Of a DNA stretch of 64,000 nt, positions 31,111 through 45,004 are shown piece by piece. Position 1 is the stretch's first letter; the number at the start of each line of letters is the position of its first letter. The stretch is from Corynebacterium suranareeae (GTDB lineage: Bacteria > Actinomycetota > Actinomycetes > Mycobacteriales > Mycobacteriaceae): contig NZ_AP017369.1 of NCBI RefSeq assembly GCF_002355155.1, forward strand, positions 2,852,001-2,916,000, written 5' to 3'. The notes below the pieces were generated by a model. It saw only the letters and a list, made by a program, of their open reading frames with translations, did no database searches and was not told the origin of the DNA. The translations under genes and the position numbers were made by a program.

Positions 31111-32136
31111 ATGACAAATGCAGCAATTGTCGGCTGCGGCGATGTTGCGATTGTTCACGCAGAAGCATTAGCAGCTTTAGGCGAAGAACTGGGCATTAAC
31201 TTTGTCGCCGTAGTGGACAAAGACCTTTCCATTGCACAAGACTTTGCAGACCACGTTGGTGTGGAAGCCTACGAAAGCTTGCCAGATTTGTTGGCTAAAC
31301 ACCCTGTGGACGTTGTGCACATCACCACTCCCCACGATCAACACATTGATTTGGCCATTGAGGCGTTAAGCCAAGGGGTGCATGTGATCGTCGAAAAGCC
31401 TTTGGCTAATGAGTTGGCACAAGCCCAGCGTCTCATTGACTACCTTGAGGCCCAGCGACAGTCCCAGGCCCAGGTTCGTGCTCCAAAAATCGGTGTGTGC
31501 TACCAGAATCGCTACAACGTGTCTTCGCAGGAACTGCGTCGACTACTAGATTCTGGGGAACTCGGAACCATAAATGGTGCATATGCATCTGTCGTATGGA
31601 CTAGAACTCCAGGGTATTACACCCAAAAACCGTGGCGTGGCCAGCAGGCTCACTCCGGTGGCGGCCTGTTAATGAACCAAGCAATTCACACTCTAGATCT
31701 CTTGCAGTGGTTCTTAGGCCCAGCCGAATCAGTCAAAGGCACAGTTTCTACAGATAAATACGCAGATGTTATCGATGTTGAAGACACTGCCCACGCATAT
31801 ATCGGCCATGAATCGGGAGTTCATACAAGCTTCTACGGAACACTCACCAATTCCCGCCACCGCCATGTAGAAATTGAGCTTGACTGCGAAAACGCACTGG
31901 TAGAACTACGGGACGGCTTGGTGGTCAACTGGGCTGATGGCCGGGTTGAGCACTTCCAAGAACGCACCCAGGAGACAGAAGGCAGAAGCTATTGGGGTGT
32001 AAGCCATGAGCTTTTCATTCGAGATTTCTACGAAAAACTGCACGATGAAGAACCATTTTGGATTGGCCCGGAAGAAGCCATGTCCTCATTAAAGATTGCA
32101 AAAGAAATCTACAGCTCTTCACTCTCAAGAAAATAA
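31111..32136 (+). CDS. Gfo/Idh/MocA family oxidoreductase
   Basis: A dehydrogenase of about 341 residues with the N-terminal NAD(P) fold AAIVGCGDVAIVHAEAL, the family EKP motif (VHVIVEKPLANEL) and the C-terminal alpha/beta substrate domain with the conserved GGGLLMNQAIHTLDLLQWFLG, where the histidine in the NQAIHTLD block is the usual catalytic acid/base. ATG 31111 has AAGGACA upstream. Relatives include inositol 2-dehydrogenases and glucoside 3-dehydrogenases. Its distance from the first gene is 12 bp. Substrate inferred only as a polyol or glycoside. Confidence 0.85.
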   Translation: MTNAAIVGCGDVAIVHAEALAALGEELGINFVAVVDKDLSIAQDFADHVGVEAYESLPDLLAKHPVDVVHITTPHDQHIDLAIEALSQGVHVIVEKPLANELAQAQRLIDYLEAQRQSQAQVRAPKIGVCYQNRYNVSSQELRRLLDSGELGTINGAYASVVWTRTPGYYTQKPWRGQQAHSGGGLLMNQAIHTLDLLQWFLGPAESVKGTVSTDKYADVIDVEDTAHAYIGHESGVHTSFYGTLTNSRHRHVEIELDCENALVELRDGLVVNWADGRVEHFQERTQETEGRSYWGVSHELFIRDFYEKLHDEEPFWIGPEEAMSSLKIAKEIYSSSLSRK

Positions 32137-32156
32137 CTTCTAAGAAAATAACTTCT
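32127..32156. repeat. 15-bp tandem duplication at a stop codon
   Basis: AAGAAAATAACTTCT is repeated head to tail (32127-32141, 32142-32156), with a third partial copy. The stop codon of the upstream dehydrogenase (32134-32136) lies in the first copy. It resembles the 15-bp duplication at the pgm stop. Confidence 0.7.
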
Positions 32157-32193
32157 AAGAAGTTAACCCGCCAATTCAACCAAGGAGAATCAC

Positions 32194-33357
32194 ATGAACA
32201 AGAAAATCCGACTGGGTATCATCGGCCTCGGCGCTGAAGGAGCAATGTATGCAAACTTCCTTCGCGATGGCCGCGTTGACAATATGGAAATCGGGGCGAT
32301 TTGTGACATCCTTCCAGAAAAGAAAGAACAAGCCGGAGAATACGGTGTCCCTTTCTACGCTGATTACAAAGAACTTGTTACCTCGGGTGATGTTGATGCC
32401 ATTGTTACGACTGTCCCCCACTACCTCCACCCGGAAATTGGGATTTTCGCGCTGGAAAACAATGTGCACGCGCTCGTAGAAAAGCCAGTTGGCGTGTACA
32501 CCAAGCAGGCTAAGGAACTGATCGAGTTTGCAAAAACCAAACCTGAGTTGAAGTTCGGCGTATTTTTCAACCAGCGCACCAACCAGCTGTACAAGGATCT
32601 AAAATCCATCATGGATTCCGGTGAACTGGGCAAACTACGCCACACTTCTTGGATTATCACCACATGGTGGCGCCCGCAGGGTTACTACAACCAGTCAGAT
32701 TGGCGTGCAACATGGGGCGGTGAAGGCGGTGGCGTGCTGGTGAATCAGGCACCTCACCAGCTCGATCTGTGGCAATGGATCTGCGGAACTCCCGAGAAAG
32801 TATTTGCACGCAATTCCTATGGCTTCCGACGTGACATTGCAGTTGAAGATGAAGTCCACGCACTGGTGTCCTTCCCCGATGGCGCATCCGGTGCTTTTAT
32901 CACCTGTACCCACGACATGATTGGTACCGATCGCCTGGAAATCCTATGCGATAAGGGCAAGATCGTCGTTGATGACTCCAAGAAGGTCACCATTTCACGC
33001 CTTGTTGATAATGAGGAAGTTTTATCGCAAAACATGGACATGGAAGATGTCCGCAAATTGTTCACCGGCCAGTTAGACATGACCAAGTACCTCTCCGTGG
33101 AAACTAAAGCGTACGAATCCGTGTGGGGCGAACAACACTGCGAGGTCATGCGCAACTTTGCTGCCGCCATCCACGGCGAAGAAGAACTCTTAGCACCAGG
33201 CAGCGACGGTATTTACGGCGTTGCCTTGGCAAACGGAATCCACCTTTCTTCTTGGACTGGCGAGGAAGTGGACTTGGTTAACTTTGATGAGCAAACCTAC
33301 CTCAATGAGCTCAACAAACGCATCGAGGCAGAAGGAAAATTTGAGGTGCGTAACTAA
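32194..33357 (+). CDS. Gfo/Idh/MocA family oxidoreductase (glycoside/cyclitol dehydrogenase type)
   Basis: A 387-residue dehydrogenase, longer than its neighbour. Motifs are IGIIGLGAEGAMYANFL for NAD binding, NNVHALVEKPVGVYTKQ, and the substrate-domain block TTWWRPQGYYNQSDWRATWGGEGGGVLVNQAPHQLDLWQWICG (residues about 150-192), whose tryptophan/tyrosine-rich form is typical of enzymes that oxidise glucosides at C3 or related cyclitols. AAGGAG precedes the ATG by six bases. Co-transcribed with both barrels; its stop overlaps the next start (TAATG). Reaction type is well supported; the sugar is not. Confidence 0.85.
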   Translation: MNKKIRLGIIGLGAEGAMYANFLRDGRVDNMEIGAICDILPEKKEQAGEYGVPFYADYKELVTSGDVDAIVTTVPHYLHPEIGIFALENNVHALVEKPVGVYTKQAKELIEFAKTKPELKFGVFFNQRTNQLYKDLKSIMDSGELGKLRHTSWIITTWWRPQGYYNQSDWRATWGGEGGGVLVNQAPHQLDLWQWICGTPEKVFARNSYGFRRDIAVEDEVHALVSFPDGASGAFITCTHDMIGTDRLEILCDKGKIVVDDSKKVTISRLVDNEEVLSQNMDMEDVRKLFTGQLDMTKYLSVETKAYESVWGEQHCEVMRNFAAAIHGEEELLAPGSDGIYGVALANGIHLSSWTGEEVDLVNFDEQTYLNELNKRIEAEGKFEVRN

Positions 33358-34205
33358 TGGCAAATATTGGCGTGCAAATGATGATGCTTAAGGATCAGGT
33401 CGCCGAACAAGGCATGTACCCAGTCCTTGAAAAGCTCAAGGAACTCAACATCGCTTCAGTTGAGGTATCCCAAATCCCCATGAATGAGGAAAACACCGCA
33501 GCCCTTGAGCGAGGTATTTCGGAGTTAGGCATTGAAGTCGGAGCGTTATCGGTGGCATATGGACCATCCGCGGCACCAGGCGTAGATAACCTCGAGACCG
33601 ACTTTGACAAGATTGTGGCAGACTGCAAGCGTCTCGGAGTCAAATTCACCCGCATCGGCATGATGCCTTTTCAAGCCATGACGTCAAAAGAAGCCACTGA
33701 AGCCTGGGCTGCCGAGGTTGAACCGTACGCGGCACGTTTGGCAGCAGAAGGTATCACACTGTGCTACCACAATCATCACGTTGACCTGCACAAATTCGGA
33801 AATGAACGCATCTTCGACATCGTTCGACGCGTAGCCCCTTCCCTCTACTTCGAAGTAGATCTCCACTGGGTTCAACGAGGCGGCATGGCACCCTTGGACA
33901 TGCTCAAGGAATACGCCGGTGTCTGTAAACTCATCCACGTTAAAGATTTCCGAGTCACCGAACTCCCCCAGGAAGCGATGGATCTTTTCACCGCCGGAGA
34001 CTTTATCAAAGGCTATGAGAAATTTGTCAACATCGTGGAGTTCGCCGAAGTCGGCCAAGGAAACATGAACTGGCCAAAGCTACTCCCCGCCGCACAAGCA
34101 GCAGGTGCTGAATACTACTTCATCGAACAGGACATGACCTACGGTCGCGACCCCTTCGATTGCATCAAGGATTCCCGCGAATACTTAGACTCTATAGGCT
34201 GGTAG
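33357..34205 (+). CDS. Sugar phosphate isomerase/epimerase (second barrel)
   Basis: A 282-residue xylose-isomerase-like barrel, starting at an ATG that overlaps the preceding stop. Features are IGVQMMMLKDQV in the first strand, YHNHHVDLHKFG (histidine-rich metal region), LYFEVDLHWVQRGG, CKLIHVKDFRV and the last-strand glutamate in YYFIEQDMTYGRDPFDCI. The HNHH-DLHW-HVKD pattern resembles the family acting with glucose dehydrogenases on 3-keto-glycosides. The operon ends at the terminator 34209-34241. Confidence 0.83.
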   Translation: MANIGVQMMMLKDQVAEQGMYPVLEKLKELNIASVEVSQIPMNEENTAALERGISELGIEVGALSVAYGPSAAPGVDNLETDFDKIVADCKRLGVKFTRIGMMPFQAMTSKEATEAWAAEVEPYAARLAAEGITLCYHNHHVDLHKFGNERIFDIVRRVAPSLYFEVDLHWVQRGGMAPLDMLKEYAGVCKLIHVKDFRVTELPQEAMDLFTAGDFIKGYEKFVNIVEFAEVGQGNMNWPKLLPAAQAAGAEYYFIEQDMTYGRDPFDCIKDSREYLDSIGW

Positions 34206-34208
34206 GGC

Positions 34209-34241
34209 AATTAAAGGAGGCAGTTACTGCCTCCTTTAATT
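34209..34241 (+). terminator. Terminator of the sugar operon
   Basis: A 15-bp perfect stem aattaaaggaggcag (34209-34223) / ctgcctcctttaatt (34227-34241), loop of three bases, four bases after the stop. Confidence 0.9.
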
Positions 34242-34343
34242 TGCTTTTCGACGCCTCCCTCCTCCACCAACCCTTCTGGCTGGTGGAGGATCATTCATTT
34301 AAACACCATGGGTCAGACACCATGGTCAGACATCGTGGGGCAC

Positions 34344-34609
34344 GTTCTAAAGCCGTCATATACGGCCAAATCCATAGGCGCTTTAAGGATCCTTGGTCAC
34401 CAGAACAAGTTTGATCGACCGAATACCTGCATATTTGACCAAAACCCGGCACAAAATAAGCGCTCTTGGTTGCGCGATCAAATAAGAGACAAATCTGAAA
34501 AGAAGATCTAGGAAAAGTGCCCCCTTCAGAATCGCTTGTAAGGCTTTCAAAGATTCCACCTGTTACAAATACTCATGTGGAAAACTCGGTTGCTTAAACG
34601 GCCTGTAAC
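34344..34609 (-). repeat. Dispersed intergenic element, copy B
   Basis: Inverted relative to copies A and C. Its plus strand reads gccgtcatatacggccaaat at one end and gcttaaacggcctgtaacag at the other. Between these are gtccttggtcaccag-like, tttgaccaaaac and aataagcgctcttgg blocks, all shared with the other two copies. With terminators on both sides it fills the gene-free gap 34242-34692. Confidence 0.75.
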
Positions 34610-34692
34610 AGCATCAATCCAAAACCAACTGCCCAGTTTATTTATGCGATTAACAAAAACCTCATCAGTAACCGGGACTATTTAAACAGGCA

Positions 34693-34735
34693 AAAACCTC
34701 CCGGGTGCTTCGATGGATAACACCCAAGAGGTTTT
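34693..34735 (-). terminator. Terminator of the GPH symporter gene
   Basis: Stem aaaacctc (34693-34700) and gggtg (34703-34707) pair with caccc (34721-34725) and gaggtttt (34728-34735). It lies 28 bp past the symporter stop. Confidence 0.8.
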
Positions 34736-34762
34736 GTCACATGACGTTATTTAGGCTAGACC

Positions 34763-36214
34763 TTATACCACTGTCGCATCACGCCTGGAAGCGAGAATCG
34801 CAACGTTTTGATCAACAGTCTTCTTCTTTAGCGGGTACAAGAAGAGCAAAGCCAATGAAACCACAATCAAGCCGACACCAGGGATAACATTAGCTAGGAA
34901 GTACACACCATCAACTGCAGACTGCGGTTGGGCAAGTCCCTGAGATGCAACCTCAGAATCAAATCCCACCCACGCTAAAGATGCACCGATCAGGAATCCA
35001 GCAAGAGCCTGACCAAGCTTGCGTGCCCAGGAGTACACCGCATAAACAGTTCCATCGTCACGGTGTCCTGTGCGTACTTCTTGATAATCAATCACATCTG
35101 TAATGAATGCCCAGATCAAGAAGTTGAAAACGTTGACACAAAACATCGCTACCGCATAGAAGCTAATCCATACCGCGGCACTTTCAATCTTCAAGAAATA
35201 TGCCACTAAGAAAATGACACCAGCGGCAAAGGTTACGGTTATCCCGACTTCAGCCTTGCCAAACTTCTTTGCCAACCATGGTGACAAAACAATGAGAATT
35301 AGTGATGGAACCAAAGCAACAAAGGAAGCAGGAGACTGCAAACGACCATCATGGAAGTACTCAAGGAAAAGGTATCCCAGCATTCCTCCCACATACATGA
35401 AAGCAAGAAGCAGAACCAATGCTGCAACGATTAGTGCGAGCAGCGCCCGGTTGCTTAAGACAGTTGCGAGCATTTTACCTAGTCCAACAGATTGCTTTGG
35501 CACATCCTGGTTTTCAATAACTCTTTCCTCCACGAGGAAGTACAAACCTGCGTAACAAAAGACCGCGAGGATTGAACAGACCACTGCCGCCCACATCATC
35601 CGTTCACCGGAGATAACAGATACACCTGCAGCGTTGGTGACATAAACGATCAGTGGAAGCAGGCTCGAGATAACGATGTTCGCAAGATTACCTCCGGTCG
35701 AGCGCCATGCTGAAAGATGGGAACGATCATCAGGATTCGCAGAAATCACTGACGCCATAGAGCCGTAAGGAATATTAATCGCGCTATAGCAGAAAGATCC
35801 CCACAAGAAATAGGTAGCAGTCATCCAGACGACCTTCGCTGCATAAGAATCGAAATCAGCAACAAAAGACATATACATCAGTGCTGACGCGATAGCGACG
35901 GGAATAGCTATCCATTTCACCCATCGCTTGAATTTGAAGCCCGCTTTAGCGTTGGGGAAACGGTCGACAATAATTCCCATTGCAACGTCCGTAAATGCGT
36001 CAAAAATACGTGCAACCAACAACAAGGTGCCTACGTGCCCGGGATGAATACCAACGACATTGGTATAAAACAGCATAAAAAATGTCGACTGCAAAATAAA
36101 CGTGAAGTCATTTCCAAAGTCGCCGAACATGTAGCCGAGTTTGTCGCGGAAGCCGAATGGTCGCACTTCTCGTTCGACTGTTGTGGGTGCAGCTGCACCA
36201 ATAGTGTTGGTCAT
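34763..36214 (-). CDS. GPH-family glycoside/pentoside/hexuronide:cation symporter
   Basis: A 12-helix transporter of about 483 residues of the MelB/UidB/XynB group. Diagnostic are DKLGYMFGDFGNDFTFILQSTFFMLFYTNVVGI, the TM2-loop motif LLVARIFDAFTDVAMGIIVDRFPN, and the TM10-11 block ITDVIDYQEVRTGHRDDGTVYAVYSWARKLGQALAGF. ATG 36214 with GGAG six bases upstream is chosen over 36226. It is convergent with the sugar operon and shares a repeat-type operator half-site with it, so it likely imports the glycoside or cyclitol handled by that operon. Confidence 0.87.
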   Translation of the reverse strand: MTNTIGAAAPTTVEREVRPFGFRDKLGYMFGDFGNDFTFILQSTFFMLFYTNVVGIHPGHVGTLLLVARIFDAFTDVAMGIIVDRFPNAKAGFKFKRWVKWIAIPVAIASALMYMSFVADFDSYAAKVVWMTATYFLWGSFCYSAINIPYGSMASVISANPDDRSHLSAWRSTGGNLANIVISSLLPLIVYVTNAAGVSVISGERMMWAAVVCSILAVFCYAGLYFLVEERVIENQDVPKQSVGLGKMLATVLSNRALLALIVAALVLLLAFMYVGGMLGYLFLEYFHDGRLQSPASFVALVPSLILIVLSPWLAKKFGKAEVGITVTFAAGVIFLVAYFLKIESAAVWISFYAVAMFCVNVFNFLIWAFITDVIDYQEVRTGHRDDGTVYAVYSWARKLGQALAGFLIGASLAWVGFDSEVASQGLAQPQSAVDGVYFLANVIPGVGLIVVSLALLFLYPLKKKTVDQNVAILASRRDATVV

Positions 36215-36271
36215 CTGTATCTCCAATTTGCACAGAATCTGAATAGGTTAACTTGAAATGAACTGAACCAT

Positions 36272-36296
36272 GGTATTGGTGATACATGCTACCAAT
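36272..36296. promoter_or_regulatory. Operator candidate ATTGGT-N10-ACCAAT before the GPH gene
   Basis: Arms at 36275-36280 and 36291-36296, about 60 bp upstream of the symporter start. GGTATTGGT (36272-36280) is the complement of ACCAATACC seen in the sugar-operon operator at 30171. The remaining gap up to 36515 shows nothing else. Confidence 0.5.
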
Positions 36297-36515
36297 CAAG
36301 ACACTCTGTAATCCACCACACAATCAAAAAGGGGTAGTGATTTAAACTACGAGCAAAAAGTGCAAATAAGGTAACTTCAATCGATGACTAAACATGTGAT
36401 CTAAACACTTGGGGTACCTGCAAAAATAGAATCGGCTCCCACTCGACCACGAATGCTCGTTAAGCATTGCAAAGAAGTCCGTTGACAAATACGGGGGTAG
36501 AGAACACAGAACAAA

Positions 36516-37025
36516 GTGACCAGCATGCCCCGAAATGATCACATTAAAGGCAGTACCCTAAACAGCATAAATACCTGGAATCACAACAACGCCTACCATC
36601 CCTGGCTACTGAAGAAATTAGGCAATAAGAGATCGCTTCTCGACGTCGGCTCCGGCGACCACACATTCACGTCACTAGCCGCAGCACAGGTACCAGGACG
36701 ACGGGTAACCGTGGTCGACCCATTGATCAACACCACGTTTGAAAAATTCCAAAGCGCACAATCCTACGATGCGATTACATTCATCGCTTCCCTCCATCAC
36801 ATGGAAACCACATCTGCTCTTCGGAAAGCGGACGATCGACTGAACCCCGGAGGCAAACTACTCATCGTAGGCCTATCCAAGAACAAAACGCCCCTTGATT
36901 GGTTTATCGCTACAATTCAATCTCTATTTGCTCGACCGATCGGCCTTATGTTTAAGGAGGAAAAGAACTACAAATTCCCTACAAAAGAACCTACTGAAAG
37001 CTTCAAAGAATCCACCCGATCCTAG
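36516..37025 (+). pseudogene. Class I SAM-dependent methyltransferase, C-terminally truncated
   Basis: A 169-residue open frame with the SAM motif LLDVGSGDHTFTSLAA (about 41-56), VTVVDPL, ITFIASLHHME and the strand-5 region LNPGGKLLIVGLSKN. Homologues continue after the PT(R/K)xPTxSxKE segment with about 50 further residues. Here the reading frame enters the 38-bp rrn-flanking repeat exactly at FKE and ends five codons later. The C-terminus is therefore encoded by foreign sequence, and the gene is probably a rearrangement casualty. The start may be GTG 36516 or ATG 36525; the ribosome site is weak. Confidence 0.65.
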
Positions 37026-37038
37026 CGTTAGATCACAA
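37001..37038. repeat. 38-bp rrn-flanking repeat, copy 2
   Basis: Identical to 23932-23969. It supplies the last codons and stop of the truncated methyltransferase and lies 207 bp beyond the 5S end of the second rRNA operon. The DNA between repeat and 5S is unlike that of the first operon. Confidence 0.85.
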
Positions 37039-37132
37039 GCGATTTACTGCCTGGCTGCCATATTAGGCGTGGGCTCTACTTCCGATATCTATTGGAGTGG
37101 ACAAAGCCTTAAACAAGCATAGAAACGCAAAA

Positions 37133-37226
37133 AGGGAGTGGTACGTGCACTTGTGTGTGCATGTACCACTCCCTTGTGGAAATAAATATAGCCCCTAGGA
37201 ACACACTGTTGTGTTTCTAGGGGCTA
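37133..37226 (-). terminator. Double terminator of the second rRNA operon
   Basis: Two strong hairpins: 37189-37205/37210-37226 (tagcccctaggaacaca) and 37133-37150/37157-37174 (agggagtggtacgtgcac, one mismatch). The second is followed by a T run on the minus strand. The first operon has only one, of different sequence. Confidence 0.85.
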
Positions 37227-37244
37227 CATATTATTTGTTAAGTT

Positions 37245-37365
37245 TTTGGTCGGCGGTAACCTACTCTCCCACACCCTCCCGAGTGCAGTACCATCAGCGT
37301 AACCAGGCTTAGCTTCCGGGTTCGGAAAGGGACCGGGCGTTTCCCTGCTACTATCACCACCGACA
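37245..37365 (-). rRNA. rrf: 5S ribosomal RNA (second operon)
   Basis: Same sequence as the 5S gene at 24186-24306. Ends approximate. Confidence 0.93.
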
Positions 37366-37490
37366 CAACCACACACCAAACCAACCACACAGGCTGGTTG
37401 TGTTGTGTCAGACACTGCATAATGGACGCGAACACACATTTTTATATGCTCATTTGTTACGTTGCGTTAGAACAACCCCCAAAAGGGGTG

Positions 37491-42533
<5,043 letters not shown>

Positions 42534-42827
42534 AAACAAGAAAATGTCTCTTAAGGCTTGTGAAAAGCCCAACACCTGACAAAAACAACAACACCCCCAC
42601 CAACCACACCAAAGCATGGCCAGAAAAAAGAGGGTGTTACTGGCATTATCAAAAAATATAATGATGTGTGTGGGTTTCTTCCCTTGACGGGGAACAAGAC
42701 CACCCACACGATAATCATGCCAACAATAGTTTTATTGTTTACAGTGATGGATAATTTTGGCGATCCACCACCCGGCATGACCCACCACAACCCCTATGGA
42801 TTATGGTAGTGACAAAAATAAAATAAA

Positions 42828-42851
42828 TGGCACACTATTGAGTTCTCAAAC
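42828..42851 (-). promoter_or_regulatory. rrn leader boxA antitermination site (second operon)
   Basis: Same GTTTGAGAACTCAATAGTGT element as at 29768-29791, within a leader shared with the first operon up to this point. Upstream of it the two leaders diverge completely. Confidence 0.85.
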
Positions 42852-42916
42852 AACACACGCACACTGAAGAGACAAAGAAGAAATTTAGTACTTCTTGCTC
42901 CCCTGCAGCTTGTACG

Positions 42917-42946
42917 ACTCTACTCTAAAAGTTAATCAGAATGCAA
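42917..42946 (-). promoter_or_regulatory. Proximal promoter of the second rRNA operon (candidate)
   Basis: The minus strand reads TTGCAT (42941-42946), 18-bp spacer, TAGAGT (42917-42922). It lies about 65 bp upstream of boxA. No counterpart is obvious in the first operon. Confidence 0.55.
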
Positions 42947-43038
42947 CTTAAGTGAATTCTTCAAAACAATTTTCTAAAGTCTTTCAGCGTTTCTTCGTGA
43001 TAGCTTTCTAAGCTCGGTCCGTCTCGCTGACTTGAATT

Positions 43039-43067
43039 AATCTACACAGCGCCCCAACTAAGCACAA
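43039..43067 (-). promoter_or_regulatory. Distal promoter of the second rRNA operon
   Basis: TTGTGC (43062-43067), 17-bp spacer, TAGATT (43039-43044), followed by TAATTCAAGTCAGCGAGACG, homologous to the promoter of the first operon. The murA terminator stem abuts its -35. Confidence 0.65.
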
Positions 43068-43068
43068 A

Positions 43069-43098
43069 CCCCCAGCTCAACACTTGTTTCACTGGGGG
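43069..43098 (-). terminator. Terminator of murA
   Basis: Stem cccccag (43069-43075) / ctggggg (43092-43098), 16-nt loop, followed by TTTG on the minus strand. Located 15 bp past the murA stop and immediately upstream of the rrn promoter. Confidence 0.65.
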
Positions 43099-43113
43099 CG
43101 AGATTGAGTGCAG

Positions 43114-44370
43114 TTAAGAAGCAACCCTTTCGATGGTTGCTCCTAGCTTCTGCAGGTTTTCCACAAAGTTGGGATATCCACGATCAATGTGGAATACATC
43201 GTGAACTTCCGTGACTCCGTCAGCACACAGTGCTGCGAGGACGAGTCCTGCTCCTGCACGAATATCTGAGGACCAGACTGAAGTGGAAGAAAGCTGTTCG
43301 ATTCCTCTGATAACAACATGGTGTCCATCAACGTTTGCGTCTGCGCCAAGTCGAAGCATTTCATCGACGAAGCGGAACCGGGATTCAAAGACATTTTCTG
43401 TAATAACCGAAGTGCCTTTAGATACAGCATTAATCCCAATAGCCATTGGCTGCAGGTCGGTAGGAAAACCTGGGAACGGAAGGGTTTGATAGTCAGTTGC
43501 TTCTGGCTGTTTATCCATTTGGACGCGGAATCCGTTTTCGTAGGATTCCACTTTGGCTCCAGCAATCTTCAGTTTTTCAAGCGGAAGATGAAGGTACTTT
43601 GGTGCAATTCCACCGACTGTAATATCTCCACGCGTCATTGCTGCGGCATAAGCCCAGGTGCCAGCAACGATGCGGTCGCCAATGACTTCGTGCTCAGTTG
43701 GGGTGAGTTTTTCTACGCCTTCGATGGTGATGGTTGGACTTCCTTCACCTTCAATGTTGGCGCCCATTGATCGAAGCATGCGGCAAAGATCCACAATTTC
43801 TGGTTCCCTGGCTGCGTTATCTAAGACTGTGCGTCCCTCTGCCATGACTGACGCAGTAAGAATATTTTCTGTCGCACCTACAGATGGGAAATCGAGGGTG
43901 ATGTTTGCACCAACAAGCTTCTCAGCTTCTGCTACAACAGCACCGTGAGAAATACGTGTGGTGGCACCGAGTTTTTCCAAACCGCTTTGGTGCATATCTA
44001 GAGGACGTGAACCAATGGCGTCACCACCGGGAAGTGAAACGACAGCCCGTCCACATCGTGCAGTCAAAGGACCCAGCACGCAAACAGATGCGCGGAATTG
44101 GGTAACTGCTGGGAAATCGGCATTCGAGCTGAGTTCAGCTGGAGTAGTGATGGTTACTGTCGAACCATCAATGGTTACTTCACAGCCCAGACCCACGAGG
44201 ACATCGCGCATCAGGGGAACATCGAGGATCTCGGGGCAATTGGTTAAAGTTGTGGTTCCTTCAGCAAGTAGCGCTGCAGCCATCAACTTCAAAACGCTGT
44301 TTTTTGCTCCATCGACTTTTACGGCTCCCTGTAGCCGTGCTCCACCAGTGACTAAAAACTTGTCTTTCAC
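43114..44370 (-). CDS. murA: UDP-N-acetylglucosamine 1-carboxyvinyltransferase MurA
   Basis: A cytosolic enzyme of about 418 residues for the first committed step of peptidoglycan synthesis: enolpyruvyl transfer from PEP to UDP-GlcNAc. GTG 44370 is selected because AAGGTGGGG precedes it and the protein then starts [15 protein letters not shown], as in relatives; ATG 44400 would add ten residues. Substrate loop [18 protein letters not shown] and [14 protein letters not shown] are intact. The residue equivalent to catalytic Cys115 of E. coli is Asp117 in [13 protein letters not shown], as in mycobacteria, a change known to give intrinsic fosfomycin resistance. Upstream of the second rRNA operon on the same strand. 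Confidence 0.96.
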   Translation of the reverse strand: MKDKFLVTGGARLQGAVKVDGAKNSVLKLMAAALLAEGTTTLTNCPEILDVPLMRDVLVGLGCEVTIDGSTVTITTPAELSSNADFPAVTQFRASVCVLGPLTARCGRAVVSLPGGDAIGSRPLDMHQSGLEKLGATTRISHGAVVAEAEKLVGANITLDFPSVGATENILTASVMAEGRTVLDNAAREPEIVDLCRMLRSMGANIEGEGSPTITIEGVEKLTPTEHEVIGDRIVAGTWAYAAAMTRGDITVGGIAPKYLHLPLEKLKIAGAKVESYENGFRVQMDKQPEATDYQTLPFPGFPTDLQPMAIGINAVSKGTSVITENVFESRFRFVDEMLRLGADANVDGHHVVIRGIEQLSSTSVWSSDIRAGAGLVLAALCADGVTEVHDVFHIDRGYPNFVENLQKLGATIERVAS

Positions 44371-44430
44371 GTGCCCCACCTTATCTATGTTCTTAAGCAT
44401 TGTGCGTAACGACAGCTAAAGTTTGAGGTT

Positions 44431-45003
44431 ATGGCCGTACATTTAACAAAGATTTACACGCGCACCGGAGACGATGGAACCACTGGACTCTCCAATTTTG
44501 AACGTGTTGCCAAAGATGATGCACGTTTGATTGCTTTCGCTGATGCGGATGAAGCCAACTGCGCTATCGGTCAGGTGCTAGCCTTGGGCAACCCGAGCGA
44601 TGAAATGGCATCATTATTGCGCACTATTCAAAATGAACTTTTTGATCTCGGAGCAGACTTATCTACTCCAATTGAGAAAGATCCGAAGTATCCGCCCTTG
44701 CGGGTCTTGCCGGAATATATCGAGCGTCTGGAAAAGGAGTGCGATAAATGGAACGAAAATGTGCCAGCCTTGGATTCTTTTATCTTGCCAGGTGGAACTC
44801 CAGCGGCAGCGCTCTTACATACAGCGAGGGTGATTACGCGTCGCGCGGAACGAGCAGCCTGGATTGCAGTGCGGGAATTTCCGAACACCACCTCTACCCT
44901 GCCTGCCAAATATTTGAATAGGCTGAGCGATTTGCTGTTTATTCTTTCACGCGTTGCCAATGATGGAGATGATGTGAAATGGGTTCCGGGCGGAAAAAGA
45001 TAA
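44431..45003 (+). CDS. pduO: Cob(I)alamin adenosyltransferase, PduO type
   Basis: A 190-residue ATP:corrinoid adenosyltransferase of the PduO family, converting cob(I)alamin to adenosylcobalamin. The N-terminal ATP-binding signature KIYTRTGDDGTTGLSNFERVAKDD is complete. The helical core shows ADEANCAIGQVLAL, FDLGADLSTP, FILPGGTPAAALLHTARVITRRAERAAW and LNRLSDLLFILSRVAN, as expected for the trimeric five-helix bundle. Divergent from murA, with GAGG just upstream of the ATG. No cobalamin riboswitch is visible in the 60-bp gap. Confidence 0.93.
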   Translation: MAVHLTKIYTRTGDDGTTGLSNFERVAKDDARLIAFADADEANCAIGQVLALGNPSDEMASLLRTIQNELFDLGADLSTPIEKDPKYPPLRVLPEYIERLEKECDKWNENVPALDSFILPGGTPAAALLHTARVITRRAERAAWIAVREFPNTTSTLPAKYLNRLSDLLFILSRVANDGDDVKWVPGGKR

Positions 45004-45004
45004 A

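Noticed and set aside
44401..44430. Cobalamin riboswitch before pduO
   Set aside because: Only about 60 bp separate pduO and murA starts and no B12-box was seen.
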